From Myxococcales bacterium (GTDB taxonomy: Bacteria > Myxococcota_A > UBA9160 > SZUA-336), in the NCBI GenBank assembly GCA_013215565.1, contig JABSQV010000037.1, positions 1 to 37,561 on the forward strand: a stretch of DNA of 37,561 bases, read 5' to 3'. Under the pieces are notes generated by a model, which saw only the letters and a list, made by a program, of their open reading frames with translations, made no database searches and was not told the origin of the DNA. Each line of letters begins with the position of its first letter. Position 1 is the stretch's first letter. The translations under genes were made by a program, and so were the position numbers. Shown here in pieces: positions 1 through 7,959 of this stretch.

Positions 1-1
1 C

Positions 2-1699
2 AGCTGCGCCGACTGCGCCGGTGCCCCGAACGGCAGCGCCCAGCTCGACCAGTGCGGTGTCTGCGGTGGCGACGACTCCAGCTGCGCCGACTGCGCCGGT
101 ACCCCGAACGGCAGCGCCCAGCTCGACCAGTGCGGTGTTTGCGGTGGTGACGATGCTAGCTGCGGGGACTGCGCCGGTACCCCGAACGGCAGCGCCCAGC
201 TCGACCAGTGCGGTGTCTGCGGTGGCGACGCCACTAGCTGCGCGGACTGCGCCGGTACCCCGAACGGAACCGCCCAGCTCGACCAGTGCAGTGTCTGCGG
301 CGGTGACGACTCCAGCTGCGCCGATTGCGCGGGAACGCCCAACGGAAACGCAGCTCTGGACGCCTGTAACATCTGTGACGGTGACGGCTCCAGCTGTGCG
401 AGGCCCGGGACAGTTACGGCCAACGAGATGGGATTCTCGGGCGCACTGGCATCCTTCGGCCCACCGAACTCCTTCGGGTTCCCCGCCTGGTACGAGGACC
501 AGAACGGCATTCGACTGCTCCAGATGACGGCGCTCGGCGACCCGCACACGCCCGCATTCGCGAGCGGCCAGGTCGCGGGTCTGACTGTCCCGCTCGACGT
601 GGAGAGCGGGAACTTCCACCTCGAGCCCTTCTACTTCTTTGCCAGCGGACGGGCCTCTGGTGGGCCCGTGACCTACGCGAGGTTCGAAGCCACCGTCCAG
701 GGCGCATGGGACAGTAGCTTCGGCGCGGTTGTCGACGGCGACCAGATGGTATTCAGCACCATCCAGTTCCTGATCAGAGTAAACCAGCCCGGGAACTACA
801 GAGTGATCCACCCCTGGGGCGAGCACAGTTTCGAGGTGACCGGGACCCGCGGGCGCAGGGTCCTTCTCACGGACGACTGTCGACGCACGCTGAACGCCGA
901 GGGTCTGATCGAGGCTACGTGTGGTCCCAGGGCCGGCGACGCCTTCAACTCGCCGCTCGACGGTACACGAGCACTCATCGGCCACTTCCTGCGGCAGGCC
1001 AACGCCCCGGCGGGCTACCTCGGAGACCTCCGCGTCACCGATACGGCGAGCGGTAGTCCTCGCGGGAACAATTTCTTCGACATCAGACGAAACGGCGAGT
1101 TCGTGGCCGGAACCGCGAGTTTTCGCATCGCGGGAGAACTCGCAGAGCTGCCCCTGGGATCGGGCGGCCAGGTTTCGCTGCCGAATCCCGTAACCAGCGA
1201 GACCGATGCTCTGCTGATCTCGACCGCCAGCCTTCAGCGCGGGAGTCTCAAGCTTATTGGGCGCGCTCGCGGAGGCGAGACCGTGACGGTCAGCTCGCTC
1301 CACGACGGCGAACTCTGTAACGTCCGGACTCAAGCTCGAAACGGCCGCTGGAGCTGCCGGGCTCGGCCGAGCGGGAGCGTCTTCGATGTGAACTCTAGCG
1401 GCGGCGCCCATGAACAGATCGAGCTGGGTACGCCATCGACCGGTGCACCCGAGCCTGAGATCGTCGACACCGTGAGCATCCGAGTCCTGCGAATGCGTCG
1501 AGGCCGACTCACCCTGATCGGTCGCGCGGAACGGAACGCCGTCGTCACGGTCAGTTCCGCCGAAGACGGCGAGATCTGTCGGGTGACGGCTAGCAGGCTC
1601 GGGATCTTCAGGTGTCGCGGCCGTGGCGTTCAGGGAAGCAGCTTCCAGGTTCAATCGAGCGGCGGCGGCAGTACCACCGGGCACGCGACGACGCGTTAG
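2..1699 (+). CDS. Secreted Cys-rich repeat protein, 5' end outside window
   Basis: The frame is open from base 2 to the TAG at 1697-1699, giving the last 565 residues of a larger protein. Residues 4-133 are five 26-residue repeats of the form DCAGTPNGSAQLDQCGVCGG plus DDSSCA, with four Cys per unit. The CGVCGGD.SSC part resembles the end of the ADAMTS cysteine-rich domain and similar repeats in marine bacterial surface proteins. Residues about 143-390 form an unrecognised domain (FGFPAWYEDQNGIRL near its start). The C-terminus carries two tandem Ig-like modules (bases 1208-1405 and 1472-1666), each with two Cys, a GRA..ETVTVSS-like core and a closing QSSGG/NSSGG. The last residues are Gly/Ser-rich, with no membrane anchor or LPXTG signal. 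An exported adhesion or structural role is inferred; the signal peptide would lie outside the window. Confidence 0.8.
   Translation, partial: SCADCAGAPNGSAQLDQCGVCGGDDSSCADCAGTPNGSAQLDQCGVCGGDDASCGDCAGTPNGSAQLDQCGVCGGDATSCADCAGTPNGTAQLDQCSVCGGDDSSCADCAGTPNGNAALDACNICDGDGSSCARPGTVTANEMGFSGALASFGPPNSFGFPAWYEDQNGIRLLQMTALGDPHTPAFASGQVAGLTVPLDVESGNFHLEPFYFFASGRASGGPVTYARFEATVQGAWDSSFGAVVDGDQMVFSTIQFLIRVNQPGNYRVIHPWGEHSFEVTGTRGRRVLLTDDCRRTLNAEGLIEATCGPRAGDAFNSPLDGTRALIGHFLRQANAPAGYLGDLRVTDTASGSPRGNNFFDIRRNGEFVAGTASFRIAGELAELPLGSGGQVSLPNPVTSETDALLISTASLQRGSLKLIGRARGGETVTVSSLHDGELCNVRTQARNGRWSCRARPSGSVFDVNSSGGAHEQIELGTPSTGAPEPEIVDTVSIRVLRMRRGRLTLIGRAERNAVVTVSSAEDGEICRVTASRLGIFRCRGRGVQGSSFQVQSSGGGSTTGHATTR
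11..400 (+). repeat. Five tandem 78-bp units encoding 26-residue Cys-rich repeats
   Basis: Units begin at 11, 89, 167, 245 and 323, exactly 78 bases apart, each opening with GAC/GAT TGC GC. Units 1-4 are nearly identical at the DNA level, for example the shared CCCAGCTCGACCAGTGC. Unit 5 is more diverged (NAALDACNICDGDG). The array probably continues to the left of the window. Such near-identity, including synonymous sites, suggests recent duplication or gene conversion and possible copy-number variation between strains. Confidence 0.9.
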
Positions 1700-1763
1700 C
1701 AATCCTTGAAGACTCTCCCCCGCACCCCTCTGCGACCCTCGGGGTCCGGCCGCGCGCGCGCAG

Positions 1764-2528
1764 ATGAAGCGCGCGAGAGAAGCGGCTAGTCTGGACGACG
1801 TGCAGGGAAAGATTCGGGCAGTATTCTTCGACCTGGGCGGTACACTGTTCAGCTACCGCGACGCCGGTCGCCATACCGTAGCGCTGTTGGTGGAAGCCGC
1901 CGCGCGCCTCGGTCGGGACGTGGAGCCGCGTACCGCCGGCGCGGCCTACCGCAGAGCGAGCCGTACCTGCGCGCTGCGCTACTCGGACCATCCCTTCTAT
2001 CTGCATCGAGACCTCTTCCGGGACACCTTTCGGGACTTCGCTCGCGAACTCGACCGGGTGCCGACGGAACCCTTTTTGGACTGGTTCGAAGACGCGCAGC
2101 GCACGATGCTGCTCGAGACCATGACCCCCCGGCGTGACTGTCTCGAGACGCTCTGGAAGCTGCGGGCCCGCGGACTCTACCTATCGATCGTTTCGAACAT
2201 CGACGACGACTACCTGGTGCCGCTGGTCGAAAGGTGGAAGCTCGATCAGGTGCTGGACGCCTGGACCAGCTCGGAAGAAGCGCGCTCCTGCAAACCCGAC
2301 CCTGCGTTCTTCGCACTCGCCGTCGCGAAGGCCCGGTGCCGGGCCGACCGGGTCGTCTTCGTGGGCGACTCTCCCGAGCACGACATTGCGGGGGCGCGGG
2401 CCGCCGGTATGACCACGGTCCTGCTGTCCGAGGCCGGGACCACGCCGCCACTGCAGAGCGGTAAGACGGCGGTCGCGGCCGATCACCAGATCGCGACGCT
2501 CTCGGAGCTCCTACCGCTGGTAGAGTGA
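1764..2528 (+). CDS. HAD superfamily (subfamily IA-like) hydrolase
   Basis: 254 residues with the HAD motifs in order: motif I FFDLGGTL with nucleophile Asp23, motif II SIVSNIDDD near residue 140, motif III Lys in CKPDPAFF, and motif IV VFVGDSPEHDIAGA. The position two after the nucleophile is Gly instead of the usual Asp. This occurs in some active HAD phosphatases (YihX-type DLGN), so activity is not excluded. A phosphatase acting on a small phosphorylated metabolite is likely, but the substrate is unknown. The ATG at 1764 lacks a clear Shine-Dalgarno; GTG 1800 is an alternative start that would remove 12 residues before the core. It ends 12 bases before the phosphotransferase gene, so the two are probably co-transcribed. 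Confidence 0.85.
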   Translation: MKRAREAASLDDVQGKIRAVFFDLGGTLFSYRDAGRHTVALLVEAAARLGRDVEPRTAGAAYRRASRTCALRYSDHPFYLHRDLFRDTFRDFARELDRVPTEPFLDWFEDAQRTMLLETMTPRRDCLETLWKLRARGLYLSIVSNIDDDYLVPLVERWKLDQVLDAWTSSEEARSCKPDPAFFALAVAKARCRADRVVFVGDSPEHDIAGARAAGMTTVLLSEAGTTPPLQSGKTAVAADHQIATLSELLPLVE

Positions 2529-2540
2529 CCGGCGGGGCCC

Positions 2541-3737
2541 ATGTCAGGTCGATTTATTCCAGAACGGGTCGAGGAGCTGACGCCGGAGTGGCTGACTGAT
2601 GCACTCCGAGAGCGAGGGCTGCTCTCGGACGCGCGGATCTGCGAAGTCCGGCACGAGTTACTGGGCGCCGGCGAGGGATTCCTGGGGGTGGTGGCACGCC
2701 TCTTTCTGGAGTTCGAGAAAGAGCAAACGCAGGTACCGCCCACACTCATCGCCAAGCTCCCCACCGCGGTTCCCAAAAATCGCGCAATGGCAGAGCTGCT
2801 GGGCGCCTACGAGCGCGAGATCCACTTCTACGAGGAGTTCGCGGCCCGCGTGCCGCTTCGCTTGCCCCGCGTGTACTACAGCGCGCTAGACCGCGATCCC
2901 GTCTCAGAGCGTCAGGAACGAATCGTCAGCTTCGTCGATCGCCTCCCGGCGCCACTGATCCGGAGTTCGATGGCCTTCGCACGCTGGGTCGCGGCGCGCA
3001 AGCAGCGCCGCTACCTGCTCCTGCTCGAGGATCTCTGCGCAGTGCGCCCGGGGGACCAGGTGGGGTCGGTTGATCCCGAGGACTGCGAGCACACCCTGAG
3101 CGCGATCGCGCGAACCCACGCCGCGTTCTGGGAGCATCCCTCGCTCGAGGATCCCTTCTGGCTGTTTCGTCCGGAACTCCAGGCCCGTACGCGTCAGCTG
3201 CTCTACCAGGATTCCCGCCCGCACTTCGAACGGCGCTTCGACTCGCTGATGCGGCAGGGCCTGTCACGCGTGACGGACTGGATCGGCGAACACGGAGCGG
3301 CGCTCACGCGAAGACTCCACTCGAGCGCGCCGCACACCCTGCTCCACGGAGATCTGCGCTTCGACAATCTGTTCTTCGATGACGCGAAGCCCAATGACCC
3401 GGTGGTCGTGATCGACTGGCAACTGGCGGGGCGCGGCGCGGGGGCCTACGACGTCGCCTACCTGATCGGCGGCAGTCTGGCGTCTGACGCGGACGCGAAG
3501 GCCGAGGCAGCGCTACTCCACAGCTATTACGAAAGCCTCATCGGTCACGGCGTGAAGAACTACCCGTACGAGCGCTTCGCGGACGACTACGCCAGGGGGC
3601 TGCTCAGCGTCTTCCAGACCATCGCGAGTTCCGACCTTATGGAACTCGGAGAAACGCGGGGCGTGGATCTGATCGATCTGTGGGTCGAACGCCTCTACGC
3701 TCGCACTCGCGAACTCGACCTCGACCGCCTTCTGTGA
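2541..3737 (+). CDS. Phosphotransferase of the APH/EcKL (CHK kinase-like) family
   Basis: 398 residues with a protein-kinase-like small-molecule kinase fold. Visible motifs are a candidate ATP-binding Lys72 (LIAKLP), Glu93 in EREIHFYEE, the catalytic loop HGDLRFDN at 269-276 (Brenner motif) and the metal-binding IDW at 291-293. The EREIHFYEEFA...PRVYY pattern is typical of the ecdysteroid-kinase-like/DUF1679 group, common in lipid- and steroid-degrading actinobacteria and deltaproteobacteria. In that family the substrate is a hydroxyl on a small molecule; no specific substrate can be read here. A GGCGGGG stretch precedes the ATG. It follows the HAD gene by 12 bases, placing a kinase next to a phosphatase. 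Confidence 0.8.
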   Translation: MSGRFIPERVEELTPEWLTDALRERGLLSDARICEVRHELLGAGEGFLGVVARLFLEFEKEQTQVPPTLIAKLPTAVPKNRAMAELLGAYEREIHFYEEFAARVPLRLPRVYYSALDRDPVSERQERIVSFVDRLPAPLIRSSMAFARWVAARKQRRYLLLLEDLCAVRPGDQVGSVDPEDCEHTLSAIARTHAAFWEHPSLEDPFWLFRPELQARTRQLLYQDSRPHFERRFDSLMRQGLSRVTDWIGEHGAALTRRLHSSAPHTLLHGDLRFDNLFFDDAKPNDPVVVIDWQLAGRGAGAYDVAYLIGGSLASDADAKAEAALLHSYYESLIGHGVKNYPYERFADDYARGLLSVFQTIASSDLMELGETRGVDLIDLWVERLYARTRELDLDRLL

Positions 3738-3779
3738 GCCAGCGCTCAGGCGTGCGGCGTCGGGCCCCGGCCGAAGCGT

Positions 3780-4118
<339 letters not shown>

Positions 4119-4523
4119 TCAGTGTGTGAGCCGCACCGCGGCGCGGTCGTTCGCGATCCTGCCCGAGAGCAAGACATGGTCCTGGCGCGCCAGCTTGAAC
4201 CCTAGTCCGGCGCCATCGGGCGTCGCGTCGAGTTGAAGCTGGGTGGCGAGCAGTTCGCGTCCGAGATGCACCAGGGACCTGAGCTGCGCGGCCGCCGCCC
4301 GGTCGAGCCGAACCTGGCGCTTCAGGTCCGAAACCGCGAGATGCACCGGGGGCGCCTCTCCCGTCCCCCGGCAGAGCGGACAGGTCCGCTCGAGGGCTTC
4401 TCGCAGGGCTCCTTCTACGAACCGCGTCTGGTTCGGGAGACGACGGAGCGCCCCTGAAAGATCTGCCGGAAGCCGAAACGTCATTCGGCGTCGGGGTTCG
4501 CGTGCTTCCATCTGGTGTGGCAT
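4119..4523 (-). CDS. Ribbon-helix-helix protein with CPLCRGTG zinc-type motif
   Basis: About 134 residues from ATG 4523; ATG 4511 and GTG 4593-4595 are alternative starts, none with a good Shine-Dalgarno. The N-terminal [20 protein letters not shown] followed by [10 protein letters not shown] fits a beta-strand plus two helices of the ribbon-helix-helix (MetJ/Arc) DNA-binding fold. It is followed directly by CPLCRGTG, which matches a DnaJ-type CxxCxGxG half-site. A dimer could complete a four-Cys metal site (inference). The C-terminal 90 residues are not recognised. It is followed by a ferredoxin gene and divergent from recQ, with a perfect dyad between them. A transcriptional regulator is likely; its targets are unknown. 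Confidence 0.65.
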   Translation of the reverse strand: MPHQMEAREPRRRMTFRLPADLSGALRRLPNQTRFVEGALREALERTCPLCRGTGEAPPVHLAVSDLKRQVRLDRAAAAQLRSLVHLGRELLATQLQLDATPDGAGLGFKLARQDHVLLSGRIANDRAAVRLTH

Positions 4524-4591
4524 TTTGCTGTACGCTGGCTGATACTGCAACCGCCGGCCGGATTTTGGCAGCCGCCGGTCGGATTCGATCC

Positions 4592-4620
4592 CCACTCACC
4601 TGGGAGCCACCGGTGAGTGG
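4592..4620. promoter_or_regulatory. Perfect 9-bp dyad between RHH gene and recQ
   Basis: CCACTCACC (4592-4600) and GGTGAGTGG (4612-4620) are exact inverted repeats separated by 11 bases. The right arm covers the GTG at 4613-4615 proposed as the recQ start. A -10-like TATACT follows at 4623-4628 without a good -35. A second pairing, GGGAGCC (4602-4608) with GGCTCCC (4634-4640), could compete with the first. It may be an operator for a regulator such as the neighbouring ribbon-helix-helix protein, or an RNA hairpin in the recQ leader. If TATACT is the real -10, translation cannot begin at 4613. Function is inferred. Confidence 0.45.
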
Positions 4621-6460
4621 CCTATACTGCCAGGGCTCCCTTGGCCGGAGGTTCGTCCTGGACTCTGATCACAAGGACACCCCGCCGACACCCCGCCGCA
4701 GACCCCGTCGGCGGCGCCGCTCGCGGCGAGGCCGCGAGCCAGGTCGGCAGCAGCCGCAGCAACTTGCGGAAGGGCACGGGCTCGCGGAAAATCCGGCGCC
4801 CGGGGCGGAAGCGGCGAGTCCGGCCGACAGCGGCGACGCGTCCGAAGCGACCCCGGCAGCTCGAACCTCCGATCCGGCCGCGCCCCGGAGACGAAGGCCG
4901 CGGCGGCGTAGGCGACGGAGCGGCGTCCCGGACGAGCAGCGGCAGCAGATGCTGACCCTGCTGCGCCGTGAATTCGACCTCAAGCGGTTCCGACCCGGAC
5001 AGGAGGCCGTAATCCGGGGGGTGCTCGAGGGGCGCGACACGCTGGCCGTGATGCCGACCGGTGGGGGCAAGTCCCTCACGTACCAGCTGCCGAGCCTGCT
5101 GTTGCCGGGGCTCACGGTCGTCGTCTCTCCCTTGATCGCACTGATTCGGGACCAGTTCGAGAAGCTCCGGGCGCAGGGGATCGATACGGTCCGGCTCGAC
5201 AGTTCCCTCACGCAGACCGAGCGAGAGGAAACGCTGGACCTACTCGAAGACGGGGAGCAGAAGGTCGTCCTGATCACCCCCGAGGGTGCGACCGCCCCCG
5301 CTTTCAAGAAGAGGATCGAGGGGACCCAGGTCTCGCTGCTTGTCGTGGACGAGGCGCACTGCGTCTCGGAGTGGGGCCACGACTTCCGGCCCTCCTATCT
5401 CGCGCTGGGCGCGCTGGCGGAGGACCTGGGAAGGCCGACGGTACTCGCACTCACGGCGACAGCACCACCGCTGGTGCGCGAAGAGATTACAAAGCGCCTC
5501 GGGCTCCGCGAACCGAGCATCGTGGTCCGTCCGGTCGCTCGGCCCAACCTCCGCTTCGAGGTCCTGCCCTGCGAATCGGAAGACGACAAGCGACGCAAGC
5601 TGATTCAGTTCCTACGACGGCTGCGGCGTCCGGGCATCGTCTACTGCTCCACCGTCAAGGACGTGGAGGAACTCGGCGCCCTCTGCAAGCTCGGCCGGAT
5701 CCCCGCCGAGATCTACCATGGCCGGCTCACCAAGTCGGAGCGCGACCACGCCCACAAGCGCTTCATGTCCTCGGGACGGCGCATCGTCATGATCGCGACG
5801 AGCGCCTTCGGCCTCGGCGTCGACAAGCCCGACATCCGCTATGTCATCCACTACCAGGTCCCGGGCTCGCTCGAGTCCTACGTTCAGGAGGCGGGCCGCG
5901 CCGGCCGCGATGGCCTCGCCGCCCGCTGCATCCTGATGTACCTGGCTGAGGACCTGAACGTGCAGCGCCACTTCCTGTCCGAGGGCCCCGCTTCGCGCTC
6001 GCAGATTCGAAAGGTGGTCGCAGGGCTCGAGGCATGGACGTCGGACGGTCGAGCGGTGGAGCCCGGGGTTCTGGCCATGTCGACCGAGGTCGGCGTCACG
6101 CGGACCAAGGCCGTGCTCGAGGGCCTGCGCGACGCCGACCTGGTACAGGAAGAGGACGGCGCCTTCCGGCTCATCGGAAAGTTCGATGGAGACATCGTCA
6201 AACTGCTCTCGAAGGGGAACGAAGAACGGCGCACTCAGGATCGGCGCCGCCTCGATGGAATGATTCACTACGCGACGCAGCTCGACACCTGCCGGGTCGC
6301 CATCATTCGCGAGTACTTCGAAGACGGAGAGCGAACTGCGTGTGCGCGCTGCGACATCTGCCAGCCCAAGCTCAAGCGCCGACGCCGGCGTGCGCGGCCG
6401 CTCTCCGGTCGCGGTCCAGAGCCCTCGGAGCCTGGCGAAGAAGATCCGCCGGAGGCCTAG
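4613..6460 (+). CDS. recQ: ATP-dependent DNA helicase RecQ, lacking HRDC domain
   Basis: 615 residues from GTG 4613. The helicase core is complete: motif 0 FRPGQ, Walker A MPTGGGKS (147-154), DEAH box (246-249) in [19 protein letters not shown], motif III ALTATAP, motif [15 protein letters not shown], and motif [12 protein letters not shown] (425-434). A zinc-binding set Cys560, Cys577, Cys580, Cys583 follows, interleaved with a winged-helix-like segment. The chain ends about 30 residues later in an Arg-rich tail with no HRDC domain. The first ~112 residues are low complexity with two poly-Arg blocks. The core could instead start at ATG 4949, and the TATACT at 4623 makes that a real alternative. 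3'-5' unwinding in recombination repair is the family role. cysQ follows immediately. Confidence 0.93.
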   Translation: MSGLYCQGSLGRRFVLDSDHKDTPPTPRRRPRRRRRSRRGREPGRQQPQQLAEGHGLAENPAPGAEAASPADSGDASEATPAARTSDPAAPRRRRPRRRRRRSGVPDEQRQQMLTLLRREFDLKRFRPGQEAVIRGVLEGRDTLAVMPTGGGKSLTYQLPSLLLPGLTVVVSPLIALIRDQFEKLRAQGIDTVRLDSSLTQTEREETLDLLEDGEQKVVLITPEGATAPAFKKRIEGTQVSLLVVDEAHCVSEWGHDFRPSYLALGALAEDLGRPTVLALTATAPPLVREEITKRLGLREPSIVVRPVARPNLRFEVLPCESEDDKRRKLIQFLRRLRRPGIVYCSTVKDVEELGALCKLGRIPAEIYHGRLTKSERDHAHKRFMSSGRRIVMIATSAFGLGVDKPDIRYVIHYQVPGSLESYVQEAGRAGRDGLAARCILMYLAEDLNVQRHFLSEGPASRSQIRKVVAGLEAWTSDGRAVEPGVLAMSTEVGVTRTKAVLEGLRDADLVQEEDGAFRLIGKFDGDIVKLLSKGNEERRTQDRRRLDGMIHYATQLDTCRVAIIREYFEDGERTACARCDICQPKLKRRRRRARPLSGRGPEPSEPGEEDPPEA

Positions 6461-7258
6461 TTGGCACACGAGGTTCTCGAGCCCGGACGCGAAGTGGAGG
6501 TGGCCCGTGAAGCCGCCCGCGCCGCGGGCGAAATCGTTGCCGGGTACTTTCAGCACGCTCCCGAAAGCTGGGAAAAGTCCGAAGATCACCCGGTTACGGC
6601 TGCAGACCTCGAAGCCAACCGGGCCATCATCGAGATCATCTCCAAGGCGCTTCCCGAAGACGCCATCCTGTCCGAGGAGGCCACCGACAACCCCGAGCGC
6701 CTGGCTCACGAGCGCGTCTGGGTGTGCGATCCCCTCGACGGCACCAAGGAGTTCGTGGCGGGCATTCCCGAGTTCACGGTCTCGATCGCGCTCACGCATA
6801 CGGGCGTTCCCATCGTCGGCGTCGTCTACCAACCGCTGAGTGCCGAGTGCTTCCTGGCAGAGCGCGGTCGCGGGGCCTACCGGAACGACGAACCGCTCCG
6901 GGTTTCGGACCGCAGGAAGCTCGAGGACTCCGAGGCCCTCGCCAGCCGGACGGAATCCTCGCGCGGTCAACTCGACCCGTACCGGGGATGGGTCCGGGAA
7001 TTCAGGCCGATGGGATCCGTCGCTCTGAAGCTGGCCCGGATCGCGGCCGGCGAATCCGACCTCTGGATCTCGGCCGTGCCGAAGAGCGAGTGGGACGTCT
7101 GCGCGGGCGACCTGCTGGTCCGAGAGGCCGGCGGCGTCTTTGCAACACGCGATGCCGGGGAACGACGCTACAACGCCCGCGACCCCAAGATATTCGCCCC
7201 GATGGCTGCCGGACCTCGCCCCCTGGTCGACGAGTTCCTGGCGCGGTGCCGGTCGTGA
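6461..7258 (+). CDS. cysQ: 3'(2'),5'-bisphosphate nucleotidase, CysQ/inositol monophosphatase family
   Basis: 265 residues. Metal-binding and catalytic motifs are present: Glu in LSEEA (70-74), DPLDGTKEF (90-98) and WDVCAGDLLVREAGG (from Trp211). The TKEF form after DPLDG is typical of CysQ, which removes the 3'-phosphate from PAP/PAPS made in sulfate activation. An inositol monophosphatase-type role is less likely. The start is TTG 6461, directly after the recQ stop, with GGAGG at 6451-6455 five bases upstream, inside the recQ coding end. Its TGA overlaps the next gene's GTG in GTGA, implying translational coupling in a recQ-cysQ-exonuclease unit. Confidence 0.92.
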   Translation: MAHEVLEPGREVEVAREAARAAGEIVAGYFQHAPESWEKSEDHPVTAADLEANRAIIEIISKALPEDAILSEEATDNPERLAHERVWVCDPLDGTKEFVAGIPEFTVSIALTHTGVPIVGVVYQPLSAECFLAERGRGAYRNDEPLRVSDRRKLEDSEALASRTESSRGQLDPYRGWVREFRPMGSVALKLARIAAGESDLWISAVPKSEWDVCAGDLLVREAGGVFATRDAGERRYNARDPKIFAPMAAGPRPLVDEFLARCRS

Positions 7259-7959
7259 AGCATCCGATCCTCCGAATCGACCCGGTGTCCGACGAGGTCT
7301 ACCAGGTCTCGGGGCTGCATCTGGAGCGCTTCTCGGATCTCCGCATCTGGCTCTTCGATCTCGAAGCCACGGGGCTGGACACCTCCCGCGAACGCATCAC
7401 TCAGGTGGCCGGCATCCGGCTCGAAGCCGGGAAGCTCATCGATGAGACTGCATTCAAGGAACTCGTCTTTCCCGGAGAAGGCGTCGAAATCTCGAAGGAG
7501 GTGCAAGACCTCACCGGAATCAGCATCGAGACGCTGGCCGGCGCCCGGCGCCTGCCGGAAGTCTGGTCCGACTGCCTCAAGGCAGGTTCGGGCTGCGACC
7601 TGTGGATGGGCCAGAGTGTGTTCGAATACGACGTGCCCCTGCTCGAAGCCGAGTTTGCGCGTAACGGCATGCCCTCCGAGTTACCGCCGATCCTGGATTC
7701 GGTCGTGCTCGCGACCGCCCTGCTCGGCAGGCCGGCGCTGCGCTGGAGCACAAATGCGCTGATCCAGCGCTTCGAGGTGGACGTGAAGGGACTGCGCCGA
7801 CACGACGCACTCGACGACGTCCGGATCCTGGGGCGGATCCTGGGTCCGATCACGAAGCTGATCCATGACGAGCAGGGGGACCAACTGCGAATTGGATTGG
7901 ACGCGCCGCTCCAGATCAAGCGACACCCGCCGATCAAGCCCGAAGCGGCCGCGGACTAG
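7255..7959 (+). CDS. DEDDh 3'-5' exonuclease (DnaQ-like)
   Basis: 234 residues from GTG 7255, which overlaps the cysQ stop as GTGA. The exonuclease motifs are ExoI FDLEATGLD (Asp35, Glu37), ExoII SVFEYDVPLLEAEF (Asp126) and ExoIII HDALDD (His183, Asp188), giving a full DEDDh site. The protein is the size of stand-alone epsilon-like exonucleases and has no polymerase or GIY-YIG extension. It could proofread for DNA polymerase III or process DNA or RNA ends; its position behind recQ favours DNA repair (inference). The stop TAG shares CTAG (7956-7959) with the stop of the convergent feoB. Confidence 0.88.
   Translation: MKHPILRIDPVSDEVYQVSGLHLERFSDLRIWLFDLEATGLDTSRERITQVAGIRLEAGKLIDETAFKELVFPGEGVEISKEVQDLTGISIETLAGARRLPEVWSDCLKAGSGCDLWMGQSVFEYDVPLLEAEFARNGMPSELPPILDSVVLATALLGRPALRWSTNALIQRFEVDVKGLRRHDALDDVRILGRILGPITKLIHDEQGDQLRIGLDAPLQIKRHPPIKPEAAAD

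Noticed and set aside
11-400. Regularly spaced repeats resembling a CRISPR array
   Set aside because: Units are contiguous, 78 bases long, in frame and coding. There are no unique spacers and no cas genes.
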